Source of the DNA: Pseudonocardia sp. 73-21
GTDB lineage: Bacteria; Actinomycetota; Actinomycetes; Mycobacteriales; Pseudonocardiaceae
DNA: 62,233 nt
Direction of reading: 5' to 3'
Assembly (NCBI RefSeq): GCF_001899645.1
Contig: NZ_MKVV01000044.1
Location: 1 to 62,233, forward strand
The stretch's first letter is position 1. Each line of letters opens with the position of its first letter. Position numbers and translations under genes: made by a program. Under the pieces are notes generated by a model. It worked only from the letters and a program-made list of their open reading frames with translations. It was not told where the DNA came from and did not search any database. This document shows positions 1 to 9,314 of this stretch, one piece after another.

Positions 1-64
1 TTGCGCCGGCTTCGGTCCCCGTTCGGCCATGCCACACGCTAGCAATCGACCACAAACTAATGAC

Positions 65-2362
65 TCAGGACACTAGCACCGGTCGGACCGTTTGTCCCTG
101 CTCCTCCCGACTGCACAGGCGATCGATCGCAGTTTCGTAGAGCCCGACCATGGAGCCCAAGGCGTCGGCGATGAGGTGCAGCTCGTCCTGGATGATCAGG
201 TCTGGCGGCCGTAGCCGCATTGCCGGCTGTGGGGTAGTCCGGGGAAGCGTGCCGCTGCGCTGGTGGGCGCCGGTGCACCACGGGGTGTCGGGCACCATCC
301 AGCCGTGTCGGGCACAACGTTGGTCAACCGCGCCGAACAGGCTGCCCGTGGCGGCCTTCCACGGCAGCTGGGCGAACTTGTCGACGGTGCCGATGATCAG
401 GGACGGGGTATGCCGGTAGATCTCCTCGTCGGTGACGAGCACCGGCAGCCCCTCGTCGGGCGAGCGGCGTCGGGTGAACACGCAGTCGCCCTCTGGATCG
501 CTGCAGTACAGCAGCACCCGACGGCGTTTGTCATCGGCGACAAGGTCTCGGCCTGCAGACAGCCGTGATCCACACCACGGGCACGCCGCGAGCTGCAGCG
601 GGCCGCCGAGGGAGTCGTCGGTACCGCGGGTGTCCTCGATGCTGCGGCGGGCCTCGTCGAAGCTGTTGGGGGTGACCGAGCTGCCGACCCATAGCCCCAC
701 CCGGAAGGGGGTGATGCCCCAGCGCCCGTCGCCGGACGCGACACGTTCGCGCCGCAGCTCCTCGCAGGCGCAGATCAGCGCCGTCGCCCGCTGGAACTGC
801 TGGGCAGTCAGCAGGCGCAGCGTGTATCGCATCAGCACTGCGACGCCGTCGCTGCCGTCGCGCGCATGCGGCCCGTCGCCGACCACGCCCTGCAGGCGGC
901 GCAGCGCGAGGGTGAACGCGGTAAGGCCGAGATAGGCCTCGGTCTTACCGCCGCCGGTGGGGAAGAACAGCAGCTGTGCCTGACCCTCGGTGTCACGGTG
1001 GGCGTCGAGGTGGGCCGGGTCGGTGAGCCCAGGCAAGCACAGGAGCACGAACGCCAGCTGGAACGGCCGCCAGCTGCGCTGCGCTGGGACGTCGAGGCGA
1101 CGGAGCAGCTCATCGAGGCCGGCTACCGGATCGGCCAGCCGGCGGCGGGTGACCTCACTGCGGACCCGTTGCAGCGCCATGGCCTGGTTGGCGAAGCGGA
1201 AAGCCTCGCGGGCCATGGCGTCCTGGCCCAGCAGCTCGACCGCACGATCAAGCCGATCCGCGAGATCGGCGGCGGTGTCGAGCGCGAGCTCACCGGCAGG
1301 TGCATACCGGGCGATCTCGGGTTCGTCGAGCCGTCGGCGTTGGTCGGTCAGCCAGCGCCGATAGCCCACGGCCAGCGGTCGCAGGGCGCGGACCAGGTCG
1401 TCGCGGGCGAGCTCCGGGCTGCCCAGCCGGGCCATGTCGAGGACCAGGCCGGGCATCGCGGCGGTGGTGCCGGCAACAGTGAGCGGCACGTCCGCAGCAG
1501 GGAAGGAGGTGGTACGCAGCCGCCACGCGCGGTCCTCGCCGTCGCGCACGTCCGTGTCGACCGCGCACTGGCGCCCGTGGGCGTACTCCCGGTGGCGCCG
1601 GTAGAGCAGAGCCAGGTGCAGCCGTTCGCTGTCGTGCGCCGCTGGAACGGCGCTGAGCTCAGGGTCGTTGTGCCCGACGAACACGGCCGCAGCGCCGTCG
1701 AGGGCGGTGACGGTGAGTCGAGTCTGATAGGTGCGGTGCAGGTCCGGGTTGCCGTCTCGGTGTCCTTGATCGTTGACCAGGGCCAGGTCGACGACCCGGA
1801 CGCCGTCGCGCACCCGAGCGGTGACACGCAGGACGACTCCGTCCTGGTCGGCGTCGACCGCCTGAGGCACCGGATCGGGATCGAGCAAGTCGACCTCCAC
1901 AACACCACCGGCCGGGGTACGGCGCCACACCGTCCGCGGCCGCCCCTGGTCGGTGACCTGGGTGTCGGACTTCGCCGGCGCGTATCGCCCCCACGATGCG
2001 GTGACGTTCACCCGGTGCACGTCGAGCGGCACCCGGAAGGAGAGCCCGAGGGCGGAGGCGGCCATCGTGCCGGTGCGGGTAACGGGAGTGGTCTCCAGGT
2101 CGTCGCCCTGTACCTCCGCTGCGGCAGTGACCTCGCGGTCGGCGAGGTCAGGGTCGTCCCGACCATCGGCTTGGTCCTCCACCGGCGGGTCGCTGGGTCG
2201 TGTGCGGGGCACTAGCCGCCCCACCAGGTACCGCTCCGCAGGTGGCACGCCCGGGGGTAGCTCCTCCCGCTCACCGTCGCGCGGACCGAGCAGATCGCGT
2301 TCGAGGAGGTCCTCCAGCGCTGCGCGGACCTCGAAAGAAGTGGTGACGGTCTCAGTGCTCAT
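65..2362 (-). pseudogene. drmA: DISARM helicase DrmA, 3'-truncated
   Basis: The 765-residue product resembles DrmA, the helicase-like core protein of DISARM, which restricts incoming phage DNA. Visible are the typical opening (LLERDLLGPRDG, ERYLVGRLVPR), a Walker A-type motif FFPTGGGKTEAY near residue 464, cysteine pairs CPWCG and CSDPEGDC, and a helicase motif II-like QDELH near residue 724. The frame stops after RPVLVS, just where family members continue into a TAT-type motif III and the second RecA-like domain. Members are normally well over 1,000 residues, so the C-terminal third or more is missing. Start ATG at 2362 has AAGGTG upstream. A 102-nt gap separates it from the preceding gene. 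Family assignment is from sequence character; loss of function is inferred. Confidence 0.8.
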
Positions 2363-2464
2363 GGCTGTCGCACCTTACGGGCCGGCCCCGACAGTCCTGT
2401 GCTCATGATGTGTGCGTCAAGCGGTCGGTGCGGTCGCTGACATTGCCCAGAGCCTTGTCCCTCG

Positions 2465-2794
2465 TCATGGGCTGACGACGGCTTCGAGGTCGGTGACGAT
2501 GGTCCGCCACTCCTCCACCACGACATCGGTCAGGTCCAGCGCGTTCAGTCGCCCGTGCAGCACGTCCGACGTCCGGCGGTAGACGTGGTCCCCGAGCCCG
2601 GCGAGCCGGTGCACCCGCGGTTGCTCGGCCGAGTCGACGAGGCCGACCAAGAACAGCAGCAGCACCCGCACGCCGGACGCCCGCGGCCGCTGTTGTGTGT
2701 TGCACACGCGCACGTAAGCCTCCACAGCGGTGCGTTCGAGCCGGATCCGCAGGTCGAGTACCTCCAGTCGACGGCTTGTCGCGTCGGTGCTCAC
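2465..2794 (-). CDS. Small helical protein with HEPN-like RxxxxxH motif
   Basis: A 109-residue, probably all-helical protein that I do not recognise as a named family. It starts at GTG 2794, overlapping the stop of the upstream ATPase gene in a GTGA junction, so the two are translationally coupled. Residues 70-82 (HVYRRTSDVLHGR) contain R74-x5-H80, which matches the R-x(4-6)-H pattern of HEPN domains, many of which are metal-independent RNases in defence systems. A hydrophobic helix (VRVLLLFLVGLV) lies at about 42-53. It may be the effector or partner of the SMC-like ATPase; the motif alone does not prove RNase activity. Confidence 0.65.
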   Translation of the reverse strand: MSTDATSRRLEVLDLRIRLERTAVEAYVRVCNTQQRPRASGVRVLLLFLVGLVDSAEQPRVHRLAGLGDHVYRRTSDVLHGRLNALDLTDVVVEEWRTIVTDLEAVVSP

Positions 2795-5259
2795 GGCAGT
2801 CCGAGGAGGGTCTTGCAGGCCCGCCGCGCATCGTCGATCTCTGCAGCAGTCGGTCCAGGGGTCTTGGCCTTGCCGTGCGCGGCCTGGTTCCAGCCGTTGA
2901 GGTGGGTCGAGACAATCGCCTCGGCGGCGAGGACTCGCCCGTGCCCCGGATGCAGCGTCAGTGCGGCGTCGATCCGGTCCTTGGTCGTGCCCACCTTGTC
3001 GAGGGCGGCCAGGTCGGTGTGCGGGTCGCGGGGGACGCCAACTGCCTCCTGCAGGACAAAGTGGCGCAGAGCGTCGTCGAGCGCCATCCGACACAGGCCG
3101 CGGACGAGGACTGTCGGCGGCGTGGTCTTGGGCCCGGGCTTCGGGGCCCGCGCGAGGGCGGCGGCCGCGTCGTCGAGGAGCACCTCCCACATCGGCGGGC
3201 TCGGCTCCTCGCGGACGACGCCGGTCAGGTGGTCTCGGTGCACGTTGCGGGCAGTGTGGTGCGGCGATCGGACGAGGAGATGCTCGCGCAGGCGTTCGTC
3301 GTGAGTGAGCACCACAACCCGGCGGTCGGCGGCCAGGGTGTGGATGAGCTGGGCGAGCCGGTCGACGCGGATCTGGTCGAAGGCGTGCACCGGGTCGTCG
3401 AGGACGAGGAACCCGAACGGGCCACCGTGCGCGACGGCCAGCAGGGGCGCGAGCAGCAGAGCGTTGCGCTGGCCGGCGCTGAGCAGGGAGAGTCGCACCG
3501 GCTGACCGGTGGCGTCCACGACCTGGACGTCGGCCTTCGTGCCCTGCACCGACAGGCCGGTGATGTGCAGGCCGACGTCGTCGAGCAGCGCCCGGACCGA
3601 CGAGTCGGTCAGCGTCCGCAGGTTGCGGGTGCGCTCGGCGCGCAGGTCGTTCTGCAGGGTGCGCAGGCAGTCGGCGGCGGACTTCCAGGACGCGGCCGCG
3701 ATCGCCTCGTCGCGGACCTCCCGCCACACGCCGAGGAATGGTTCGACGGCGGCGCGGCGGGCCCGGCGCCACTGCCGCTCCCGGTCGGTGTGCGCGGCCA
3801 GCTCGGTGACCGTCGTGTGCCAGGCGGCCGAGGTCAGGCGGTCGTGAGCGGCGCGGACGGCGGCGCGCACCGCGGGCGTGGCGCGGCGGCCGTCCTCGTC
3901 GAGCCGGTGTCGGAGATCCGCCCCGGCTGCCAGGACGGGTGTCGACGCGTCGCGGACCGCCGCCGTGCACCAGTCGTGTCTGATCACCTCCTCGATCGGG
4001 GTGAGGTCGTCGTCGAGCGCCGCCCGCAGCGCGGCGAGCCGGCGCACGAACGTGGCCGCCTGCTCCGCGGTGGCCGGGGCGGTGTCGACGGTCGCGGCGA
4101 GAGCGGCCGCCCAGTCCATGCCGACCCGCCGGCAGACCGGGCAGGCGTCGCCCGTGTCATCGAGGTGCTGGGCGGCGCGGTGCAGATCGGCGAGCGGCGC
4201 GGCCAGCTTTGCGGTGACCGGGTCGGGTGCGGGGGCGGCCTCGGCCGTCTCGAGGTCGGCCAGCGCCGCCAGGGCCTGGGTCGCGGCGACGTGCAGCCGG
4301 TCGTGTTGGGCGGCGGTGATCTCCGGGGCGGCGACGCCGGTCTCGGTGAGGCCGGCTGTAGTGAGCCATGCGTCGGGGTCGTCGGCGACGTCCGGCCAGT
4401 CGATCGCGGTCGGCGTCGCGTCGGGGTGCGCGCGGTCGACCTGGTCGGTCCGCTGCTCGGCCGTGCTACGCGCCTGCCCCCATCGCTCCCGGGCCTGCGC
4501 CGCCGCGCTCCCGGCGGCGTCGACCCCGGCCTTGAGCTCGTCGAAGCAGCCACCGAAGGCGAGCAGGGGCTCCAGGAACTCCTGCAGGTTCTGCGCGAGC
4601 TGCACCTGGCGCTCGACGGCGGCGTAGCCGAACACCGGCCGGTGCCCGGCCAGAGCGGAACGCCACGAGGTCGTGGCCAGGTCCAGGTCGGTTGTGATGC
4701 CGTCGACGGCGGTGTGCCGGGCGGTCCGGCCCGTGACGCTGCCGTCCGGGCCGATCCGCACGTCGAGTGTGAGGGTCTCCTCGCCCGCGAGGAGCGTGAC
4801 CTCGACATGGGCCTCGGCCGCGTCGCGGCCGCAGTGCTCGCGATCCCACAGCGGGGCCTTGCCGCCCCGGCCGGTGCTGGTGGGCGCGCGGGGCTCGCCG
4901 TGCAGCGCGGTCTCGATCGCGTCGGCGATGCTGGACTTGCCCGACCCGTTGCGGCCGATCAGCACCGTCACGCCCGGAATGGGGTCCAGGTCGACGGTGA
5001 GCGGCGCCCCGACACCCTGGTAGCCGTCGACCCGGACGCGTAGCAGCGTCCACGTGCGCCCGCTGACGAGGTCACCCGCGGTCTCCCGGCCGCCGGCGAG
5101 GGCCCGCGCGACCTCCAGGAGGCGAGCCCAGCCGGACCGGCTCGCGTCCGACGTGGCGCGGGAGCGCTTCGCCTCGGCCAGCTCGACGAGGTCCTCGAAG
5201 GTGAGCAGCCGCAGCGGCTCGGGGTCCGGCGGCGGGACCGGCAGCGGTGCGGCGGTCAC
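2791..5259 (-). CDS. SMC/RecF-like ATPase with zinc hook
   Basis: An 822-residue ABC-type ATPase of the SMC/Rad50/RecF kind. In order: Walker A GRNGSGKSS near 101, long helical arms, a zinc-hook-type CPVC near 372, an ABC signature LSAGQRN near 591, Walker B LVLDDPVHAFD near 617, and an H-loop LTHDER. About 170 further residues follow the ATPase core and carry no motif I recognise. Such ATPases sense or bind DNA ends in defence systems (Lamassu LmuB, RloC). Start GTG 5259 overlaps the drmMI stop (GTGA), and its own end overlaps the next gene. Its position between drmMI and drmA is not part of the textbook class I DISARM order. Confidence 0.85.
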   Translation of the reverse strand: MTAAPLPVPPPDPEPLRLLTFEDLVELAEAKRSRATSDASRSGWARLLEVARALAGGRETAGDLVSGRTWTLLRVRVDGYQGVGAPLTVDLDPIPGVTVLIGRNGSGKSSIADAIETALHGEPRAPTSTGRGGKAPLWDREHCGRDAAEAHVEVTLLAGEETLTLDVRIGPDGSVTGRTARHTAVDGITTDLDLATTSWRSALAGHRPVFGYAAVERQVQLAQNLQEFLEPLLAFGGCFDELKAGVDAAGSAAAQARERWGQARSTAEQRTDQVDRAHPDATPTAIDWPDVADDPDAWLTTAGLTETGVAAPEITAAQHDRLHVAATQALAALADLETAEAAPAPDPVTAKLAAPLADLHRAAQHLDDTGDACPVCRRVGMDWAAALAATVDTAPATAEQAATFVRRLAALRAALDDDLTPIEEVIRHDWCTAAVRDASTPVLAAGADLRHRLDEDGRRATPAVRAAVRAAHDRLTSAAWHTTVTELAAHTDRERQWRRARRAAVEPFLGVWREVRDEAIAAASWKSAADCLRTLQNDLRAERTRNLRTLTDSSVRALLDDVGLHITGLSVQGTKADVQVVDATGQPVRLSLLSAGQRNALLLAPLLAVAHGGPFGFLVLDDPVHAFDQIRVDRLAQLIHTLAADRRVVVLTHDERLREHLLVRSPHHTARNVHRDHLTGVVREEPSPPMWEVLLDDAAAALARAPKPGPKTTPPTVLVRGLCRMALDDALRHFVLQEAVGVPRDPHTDLAALDKVGTTKDRIDAALTLHPGHGRVLAAEAIVSTHLNGWNQAAHGKAKTPGPTAAEIDDARRACKTLLGLP

Positions 5260-8200
5260 GGGGTGTACCCCGCGCGCCGGTGGTTCTCGGCCAGCAGCAG
5301 GTCGAGCAGCGCGAACCGGGCGGCCGGGCTCACCGTCCACCGGGTGCCGATCTTGGTGCGGTGGTGGCCGATCTCCGGGTCGAGGTCCCAGCCGTGGGCG
5401 GCGAGGACGGCGTGGTCGATCTCCGCGTGCAGCTCGCGCAGCGCCGCCACGGCGGGGTCGCGGTCGGCGGGGTCGTGGACGTGGTTATAGGTCGTGGTCA
5501 GGCCCCAACCGCGGCCGAGCATCAGCGCGCGCCGCTCGGCGTCCAGCCGCGCCCCGAGCCGTTCCAGGTCGGGCGTCGGGTCGGGGCGGGGCAGAGTGCG
5601 GAACACGTCGGACGGCGAGTAGTTGATGTCGCGACGCGTGGTCGAGGTGTAGCGGACCACCCATGTGCTGTGGATGTTCGATGAGAGCACGGCGAGATCG
5701 GCGAAGGTATCGAGGGCGAACACCGCGCACTTGTGGGCGAATACCGGACCGATCGGCACCCGCACCGGCAGCACCGCGCTGCTCAGCAGGGAGAGCGCGA
5801 GGACGTGGTCCAGCTTCTCGATCGACCGGTACAGCTCGGGCGCAGGTCGAGTGAACCGCCACCACAGCTCGCGGCGTGACCGGTCCTTGTTCTTGCTGCG
5901 TTTCGGCTTCACCAGCCGCTCCACGATGTCGTAGGCGTCGGGGTACTGCTCCGCCCTCTCCCGCGACCAGTCCCGGAAGTTGATGACCCAGCGGCTGGCC
6001 GAGCAGTCGGGCCGCTGGTTGAGGTCCTTGCCGATGACGTAGGGCGCCAGCACCTCGGCGTTGCGCGCGTCCTTGTCGATCAGCGCCCGGGCCTGCTCCT
6101 CGGTCATGGTGAAGCCCAGGCCGAGGATGTTGGAGCCCTGAAAGGCGAGGTCGTCGTTCTCCGGTAGCTGCTGCGGCCGGCCACGGACCTGCCCGACCGG
6201 TTCGAGATCGGCGCCGATCTCCGGCACCTCCTCGCCGTCGAGCCAGCGCAGCCCGGCCGCCGCCACGGGGGCGCGGCTCGCCCACACGTCCACGATCTCT
6301 AGGTTGGCGCTGTCGGTGGGCCATGGATGGCTCGACCGTCCGCGCCGGATCTCCGAGCCGCGGCCCACCACCTGAGCGAGGCCGACCGTGAGCGTCTTTC
6401 CCTGCACCAGCGTGTTCACGGCGATGTAGCCGAGTTGCCCACGGCCGGCGAGCAGCCGCTCGGCGCGCAGGACGAACCGCGCAGCCAGATCGGTGCTGCC
6501 CTTCACATCGCGCCCGTCCCAGCGCTGCAACCAGTTCAGGTAGTCGGCGCCGAGACCGTCGCTGAGCTTCTGGCCACCGGAGAACGGTGGGTTGCCGATG
6601 ATCGCGTCGAAGCCCGGGTCGTCGGCATCGGCGAACACCTCCGGGAACACCAGCGGCCAGTGCAGCGGTGCGCGGGGCACGACCCCGGCCGGTCGCCCGT
6701 CCTGCACCGAGCGGATCTGGTCGGTGAGGGCGGTGGCGTAGTCGGGCGCGGAGTTGCCGACCGTGATGGACAGCGCGGTGAACTTCGCGTCCACGGCCTT
6801 CTTCGCCTTCATCCCGGCGGCTGCCAGGCCCACGCCGGTGACGGCGTCGGCGACCGCTGTGAGCTGCGCGGTCTGCTCTCGCGCCTGCCGCAGCAGGCTC
6901 GCCTTGACCGCCGCGTCGCGGCCGGTCACCACCGGGTGGGCGGTGATCCGCCGTCGGAGGTCGGCGGCGTGGGCGAGGGCGTCGGTCCAGCCGTCGGCGT
7001 AGGGCAGTTCGGCCGGGCCCCCGTCGGGGTGGGCGTGCAGGGTGGTGAGCTGCTCGACGCTCGCCAGGCCGAGCAGGCTGTCGCCCGCGACGAGGCGGTC
7101 GTCGAGGAACCCGAACGGTCGCTCGCGGTCCATCGTGACCAGCCACAGCGACAGCTTCGCCATCTCCACCGCGAGCGGGTTGACGTCGACGCCGTAAAGG
7201 CAGTGCTCGGCGGCCAGCCGGCGGGCGTCCAGCGCCACCTGCTCCACCTCGGCGTCGGCGGCCAGCCGAGCCTGTGCGCGGTGTCGCACGGCCAGTACTG
7301 CCGCCGGGCGGCCCTCGGCCTCCCACGCCTCCACCAGCCGGTCGGCCAGGTAGCGGCACGCGGCGACGAGGAACGCGCCGGACCCCATCGCGATGTCGGC
7401 CACCCGTAGGTCGAGCAGCTCGCTGGACGGGCGGATGACCCAGGCCGAGCGGTCGGCCGTCTCCAGCGGGCCCGGCCGGTACACCAGCGGCTCCAGGGTG
7501 TTGCCGGCGACGTCCTCGGCCAGCGCGCGCGGCGTGTAGTGGGTACCGGTGCTGGCCCGCCGCGTGCTGGGGGCGACGAACCGGCGCCCCGGCAGCGTCA
7601 CCGCCGGCCGGCCGAGCTCGTCCCAGCGCAGCGCCACGGCGTACGGGGCGATCCGCTCGGTCAGCGCCGGATCGCCGGTGGCCCGCAGCAGTGCCGCGCG
7701 CCGCTCGGCCTGCAACGGGCTCTCGAACATGCGCTCCAGTGCCGCCACCGACCAGCTCGACCGGGCCGCCACCCACTCGGCCATCGACGGGCCCTCCGGC
7801 GCGCCGAGCCGCTCCGACAGCTCGTCGATGGTGATCTCGGCCGGCTGCTTCACCTTCGGCCACGCGGACGGCCGGGCCAGCGACAGCGTCGTGACTGTGG
7901 CGGTGCGCACCTCCAGCTCGAGGAGGCCCTCGTAGACGTACCCGATCTGCTCGACATCGAGAGTGCGGAAGGTGAGGCGGCGCCGCTCGCCGTCGATCAC
8001 GACCTCCTGCACGGCACGCAGCAGCCGCAGCACGGTGCGGTCGTCCACGGCCGGGGGCCGGACGGTCGTCGCCTCGCCCGCGCGGCGCCCCTCCAACCAC
8101 GGGAACCGGTCAGGGTCGAACAGGTTCCCGCCGTACGCGGGCAGCCGCAGGTCCTCATGGGCCACACCACCGTGCACCGCGCGCCCCACCGCCAGCAGCC

Positions 8201-9314
8201 GGTGCCACGCCCCGGTCCGGCGCTCCAGGATCTGCGGCTCAGTCACCGCGAGCTGGTCACCGAGCCGTCCCACGCTGTAGGCGGCCACGTACACGTCGTC
8301 GTCGCTGGGCAGCAGGCGGCGTTCCTCGGCGAAGAGCAGGAACACCAGCCGCATCATGAAGGTGACGACGCCGTCGTACAGCTCGTCGTCGGACACCCCG
8401 CCCAGGATCCCGCTCTCGGCGTCGAGGCGGTCCAGGGTGCCGATCAGCAGTTCGACGGCGTCGCGGACCTGTCGGCCCAGGGTCACCGTGACGACCTCCT
8501 GCGCGCCGAGGCTTTCGACGAACAGGGCTGGCAGAGTGTCGGTCGGAGCCACCGCGAGGAAGCGGGCCCGGGTCAGCAGCGCCACGAACGCCGCGAACGA
8601 CTCCGGTTCCTCCCCCCACAGGCTCGCGTCGAACACGGCTGCACCGGTGGTGCCGCCCAGAGGCGCCCACACCAGCGCCCACCAGCGTCCGTCGGTAACC
8701 AGCCCGACCGGCACGTCCCGGGCGCGCAGGAGCACCGCGAGCCGCTCGACGGGGCTCGCGGTCCATCCCTGGCGGGTGGTGCGGGCAAGCGGGTGCGCAC
8801 CCCAGTCGGTGACCATGCCGAGCAGCCGCCACGGCCCACCGGTTCCGTCGCCCGTGTCGCCGGGGTCGGCCCCGTCCTCGCTGTCGCCGTCCTCGCTGTC
8901 GGGGTCCTCGTCGTCCGGGTCGGTCTCGTCGTCCAGCTCGGTCGGGTCGTCGTGCCGCTCGGCGTAGAACCCCAGGTCGGGGCGGAGCAGCAGCCCGTGC
9001 TCGGCGACCGGTTCGGCCAGCGCCGCAGGTAGTTCGGTGTCGAGCCTCAGGTGCCCTGCCCAGTCCAGGGCGCGGTGCAGCACGGTGCGCACCGCGGCGT
9101 GCCGCGACGCCCCGCCCGAGGAGAGGGCGTTGGTGGTCGCCTCCCGCACGTCGGCCCGGACCGGGCCGGGGACGTCCGGCAGGCCGTTGGGGAACACCCG
9201 CTCCACCACCGGCAGGGTCAGGAACGGTCCGGAGGTCTGCACCAGCTCCAGCCACGCGTGCCGCCGCCGCGCCGCCTCGCCCGCGCTGTAGCGGCGCCTG
9301 CGCCGGCCCGCCAT
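5256..9314 (-). CDS. drmMI: DISARM class I DNA methyltransferase DrmMI
   Basis: A 1,352-residue N6-adenine DNA methyltransferase of the Eco57I/BREX-like type, the DISARM component that marks host DNA. Visible motifs: THYTPRALAEDV before the domain, SAM-binding motif I DIAMGSGAFLVAACRYLA near 636, a DVNPLAVEMAKLSLWL segment, and catalytic motif IV IIGNPPFSGGQ near 905. An acidic low-complexity stretch rich in DPDDED and DSEDG lies at about 125-155. The C-terminal region probably reads the target sequence. Start ATG 9314 overlaps the drmD stop (ATGA). Length fits the family. Confidence 0.88.
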   Translation of the reverse strand: MAGRRRRRYSAGEAARRRHAWLELVQTSGPFLTLPVVERVFPNGLPDVPGPVRADVREATTNALSSGGASRHAAVRTVLHRALDWAGHLRLDTELPAALAEPVAEHGLLLRPDLGFYAERHDDPTELDDETDPDDEDPDSEDGDSEDGADPGDTGDGTGGPWRLLGMVTDWGAHPLARTTRQGWTASPVERLAVLLRARDVPVGLVTDGRWWALVWAPLGGTTGAAVFDASLWGEEPESFAAFVALLTRARFLAVAPTDTLPALFVESLGAQEVVTVTLGRQVRDAVELLIGTLDRLDAESGILGGVSDDELYDGVVTFMMRLVFLLFAEERRLLPSDDDVYVAAYSVGRLGDQLAVTEPQILERRTGAWHRLLAVGRAVHGGVAHEDLRLPAYGGNLFDPDRFPWLEGRRAGEATTVRPPAVDDRTVLRLLRAVQEVVIDGERRRLTFRTLDVEQIGYVYEGLLELEVRTATVTTLSLARPSAWPKVKQPAEITIDELSERLGAPEGPSMAEWVAARSSWSVAALERMFESPLQAERRAALLRATGDPALTERIAPYAVALRWDELGRPAVTLPGRRFVAPSTRRASTGTHYTPRALAEDVAGNTLEPLVYRPGPLETADRSAWVIRPSSELLDLRVADIAMGSGAFLVAACRYLADRLVEAWEAEGRPAAVLAVRHRAQARLAADAEVEQVALDARRLAAEHCLYGVDVNPLAVEMAKLSLWLVTMDRERPFGFLDDRLVAGDSLLGLASVEQLTTLHAHPDGGPAELPYADGWTDALAHAADLRRRITAHPVVTGRDAAVKASLLRQAREQTAQLTAVADAVTGVGLAAAGMKAKKAVDAKFTALSITVGNSAPDYATALTDQIRSVQDGRPAGVVPRAPLHWPLVFPEVFADADDPGFDAIIGNPPFSGGQKLSDGLGADYLNWLQRWDGRDVKGSTDLAARFVLRAERLLAGRGQLGYIAVNTLVQGKTLTVGLAQVVGRGSEIRRGRSSHPWPTDSANLEIVDVWASRAPVAAAGLRWLDGEEVPEIGADLEPVGQVRGRPQQLPENDDLAFQGSNILGLGFTMTEEQARALIDKDARNAEVLAPYVIGKDLNQRPDCSASRWVINFRDWSRERAEQYPDAYDIVERLVKPKRSKNKDRSRRELWWRFTRPAPELYRSIEKLDHVLALSLLSSAVLPVRVPIGPVFAHKCAVFALDTFADLAVLSSNIHSTWVVRYTSTTRRDINYSPSDVFRTLPRPDPTPDLERLGARLDAERRALMLGRGWGLTTTYNHVHDPADRDPAVAALRELHAEIDHAVLAAHGWDLDPEIGHHRTKIGTRWTVSPAARFALLDLLLAENHRRAGYTP

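Noticed and set aside
2695..5043. Plus-strand open frame opposite the SMC-like ATPase
   Set aside because: Shadow of the ATPase gene; Gly/Val/Arg-rich with no motif.
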